The translations under genes were made by a program, and so were the position numbers. Of a stretch of 6,881 bases of DNA, positions 5,856 through 6,881 are shown piece by piece. Position 1 is the stretch's first letter, and each line of letters starts with the position of its first letter. The notes beneath the pieces are model-generated. The model worked only from the letters and a program-made list of their open reading frames with translations, ran no database searches and was not told the origin of the DNA. Source of the stretch: Ignavibacteria bacterium (GTDB lineage: Bacteria > Bacteroidota > Ignavibacteria > Ignavibacteriales > Melioribacteraceae); contig QILJ01000147.1 in the NCBI GenBank assembly GCA_003233295.1, positions 1 through 6,881 on the forward strand, read 5' to 3'.

Positions 5856-6827
5856 ATTAATTTTCGAATATTTATAACTGGCTCTGGAATTTCAGAAAAA
5901 GCTCAACAACTTTTAATAGATGATAATTGTATCATTGAAGTAGGTGATCCAAACGATACTCCAGAAGATATTGCGCTCAAGTTAGAGAGATTTGACGCAG
6001 ATGGGATTATAGTGAGGCAGGGGAAAATTACGAAAATGGTACTAGAATCAGCAAGTAATTTAAAAGTCATCTGTAAACATGGCGTTGGAATTGAAAATAT
6101 TGACATTGATGCTGCAAGTAAAAAAGGAATTCCTGTTCTTTTCACTCCACGTGCCAACTATGAATCTGTTGCAGAACATACGTTAGCATTAATATTAGCT
6201 TTAATCCGAAGAATCCCAAGCCAGGATGCATCTATTCGCAGTGGAAGTTTTGATAAAAGTAAATTTGATGGATTGGAACTTTTAGGAAAATATTTAGGAA
6301 TTGTAGGATTTGGTCATATTGGGAGGCGTCTGGCTGAGCTGGTAGCACCATTCAAAATGAATATATTAGCTTACGATCCATTTGATATAAAGGAGATATC
6401 GCAAAAATATGTGAGGAAGGTTCTGCGCCCCGAAGACTTATATATGCAAGCCGACATTATAAGCCTGCATTGTCCTCTTACACCATATACAAAGAACATG
6501 ATTAATGAATACAGTATACGAAAAATGAAACCCGGTGCCATGATTATTAATACTGCACGAGGTGGCCTTATAAATGAATCTGATTTATTTTACGCATTAC
6601 GAGAAAAAAGAGTTTCAGGTGCAGCAATTGATGTTTTTGAAGATGAACCTCCCCGCCCTGATAACCCATTATTCCAATTAGATAATACAATATATACTTC
6701 ACATGTCTCCGGGATTTCTGATAACTCCTTTATAAATATGGGTATTCACTCTGTAAATTACGTACTCTCCGTACTGAAAGGAAAACAAGTAGATATTGAT
6801 TCTGTGATTAATAGAGAAGTTTTATAA
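5856..6827 (+). CDS. SerA-like D-2-hydroxyacid dehydrogenase with apparent ATT start
   Basis: Read from ATT at 5856 this is a 323-residue protein, normal for the NAD-dependent D-isomer 2-hydroxyacid dehydrogenases (3-phosphoglycerate, glyoxylate and sulfolactate dehydrogenases). Positions count from that start. The N-terminal half begins F-R-I-F-I-T-G-S-G, with substrate-loop V-R-Q-G-K-I-T (53-59) and K-H-G-V-G-I-E-N-I-D (74-83), then S-V-A-E (104-107). The Rossmann motif is G-F-G-H-I-G (151-156), ending at Asp174 in Y-D-P-F, which favours NAD over NADP. The catalytic set is complete: Arg235 in N-T-A-R-G-G, Glu264 in F-E-D-E-P, His283 in T-S-H-V-S-G. The first canonical start in frame, GTG at 6012, would remove 52 residues including the first strand, so it is unlikely. 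The gene is more AT-rich than the central cluster. Exact substrate is unknown; no ACT or other regulatory C-terminal domain is present. Confidence 0.87.
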   Translation: MNFRIFITGSGISEKAQQLLIDDNCIIEVGDPNDTPEDIALKLERFDADGIIVRQGKITKMVLESASNLKVICKHGVGIENIDIDAASKKGIPVLFTPRANYESVAEHTLALILALIRRIPSQDASIRSGSFDKSKFDGLELLGKYLGIVGFGHIGRRLAELVAPFKMNILAYDPFDIKEISQKYVRKVLRPEDLYMQADIISLHCPLTPYTKNMINEYSIRKMKPGAMIINTARGGLINESDLFYALREKRVSGAAIDVFEDEPPRPDNPLFQLDNTIYTSHVSGISDNSFINMGIHSVNYVLSVLKGKQVDIDSVINREVL

Positions 6828-6881
6828 AGAATAAACTGGAGTATTCACTTCTGTACAGTTGCTTTATTTTCGATTATATTT

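Overview
The window is AT-rich bacterial DNA. Several genes have strong AGGAGG-type ribosome binding sites, and two of them start with GTG. There is no rRNA, tRNA, CRISPR array or recognisable insertion sequence. The phylum cannot be fixed from this sequence. The central genes (about 895-4007) look less AT-rich than both flanks, which would fit an accessory cassette, but I did not compute composition.

Layout, all on the + strand. (1) At 2-418 is the 3' end of a HemK/MTS-type SAM methyltransferase with an NPPY motif, cut by the window edge. (2) At 419-880 is a long AT-rich non-coding stretch. (3) At 895-4007 are three enzyme genes: a free-standing ATP-grasp ligase related to the ligase half of cyanophycin synthetase, an RraA/HMG-aldolase-like protein, and an Ldh2/ComC/YiaK-type NAD(P)-dependent 2-hydroxyacid dehydrogenase that has lost the SHG-motif histidine. 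(4) At 4009-4371 are two short protein-like reading frames. Each appears to be broken by a one-base shift, and they are joined stop-to-start (TAA then GTG). I read them as decayed or mis-sequenced small genes. (5) At 4382-5116 is a six-helix membrane protein with a degenerate E-x-x-x-W-G-Q motif. (6) At 5164-5394 is a doubtful small ORF, followed by about 460 bp of AT-rich spacer. (7) At 5856-6827 is a SerA-like D-2-hydroxyacid dehydrogenase with a full catalytic set. It seems to start at ATT, because no ATG, GTG or TTG exists in frame early enough to give a complete protein.

Taken together, the window looks like a metabolic cassette for a 2-hydroxy/2-keto acid. Two structurally unrelated hydroxyacid dehydrogenases (Ldh2 type and SerA type) and a keto-acid lyase/aldolase-like protein sit with a ligase that would join a carboxylate to an amine. 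One speculative reading is the making of a small hydroxyacyl- or peptide-like metabolite. Decay in the middle of the cluster, an altered dehydrogenase active site and the odd ATT start suggest either a repurposed system or one being lost. No substrate can be named from the sequence.
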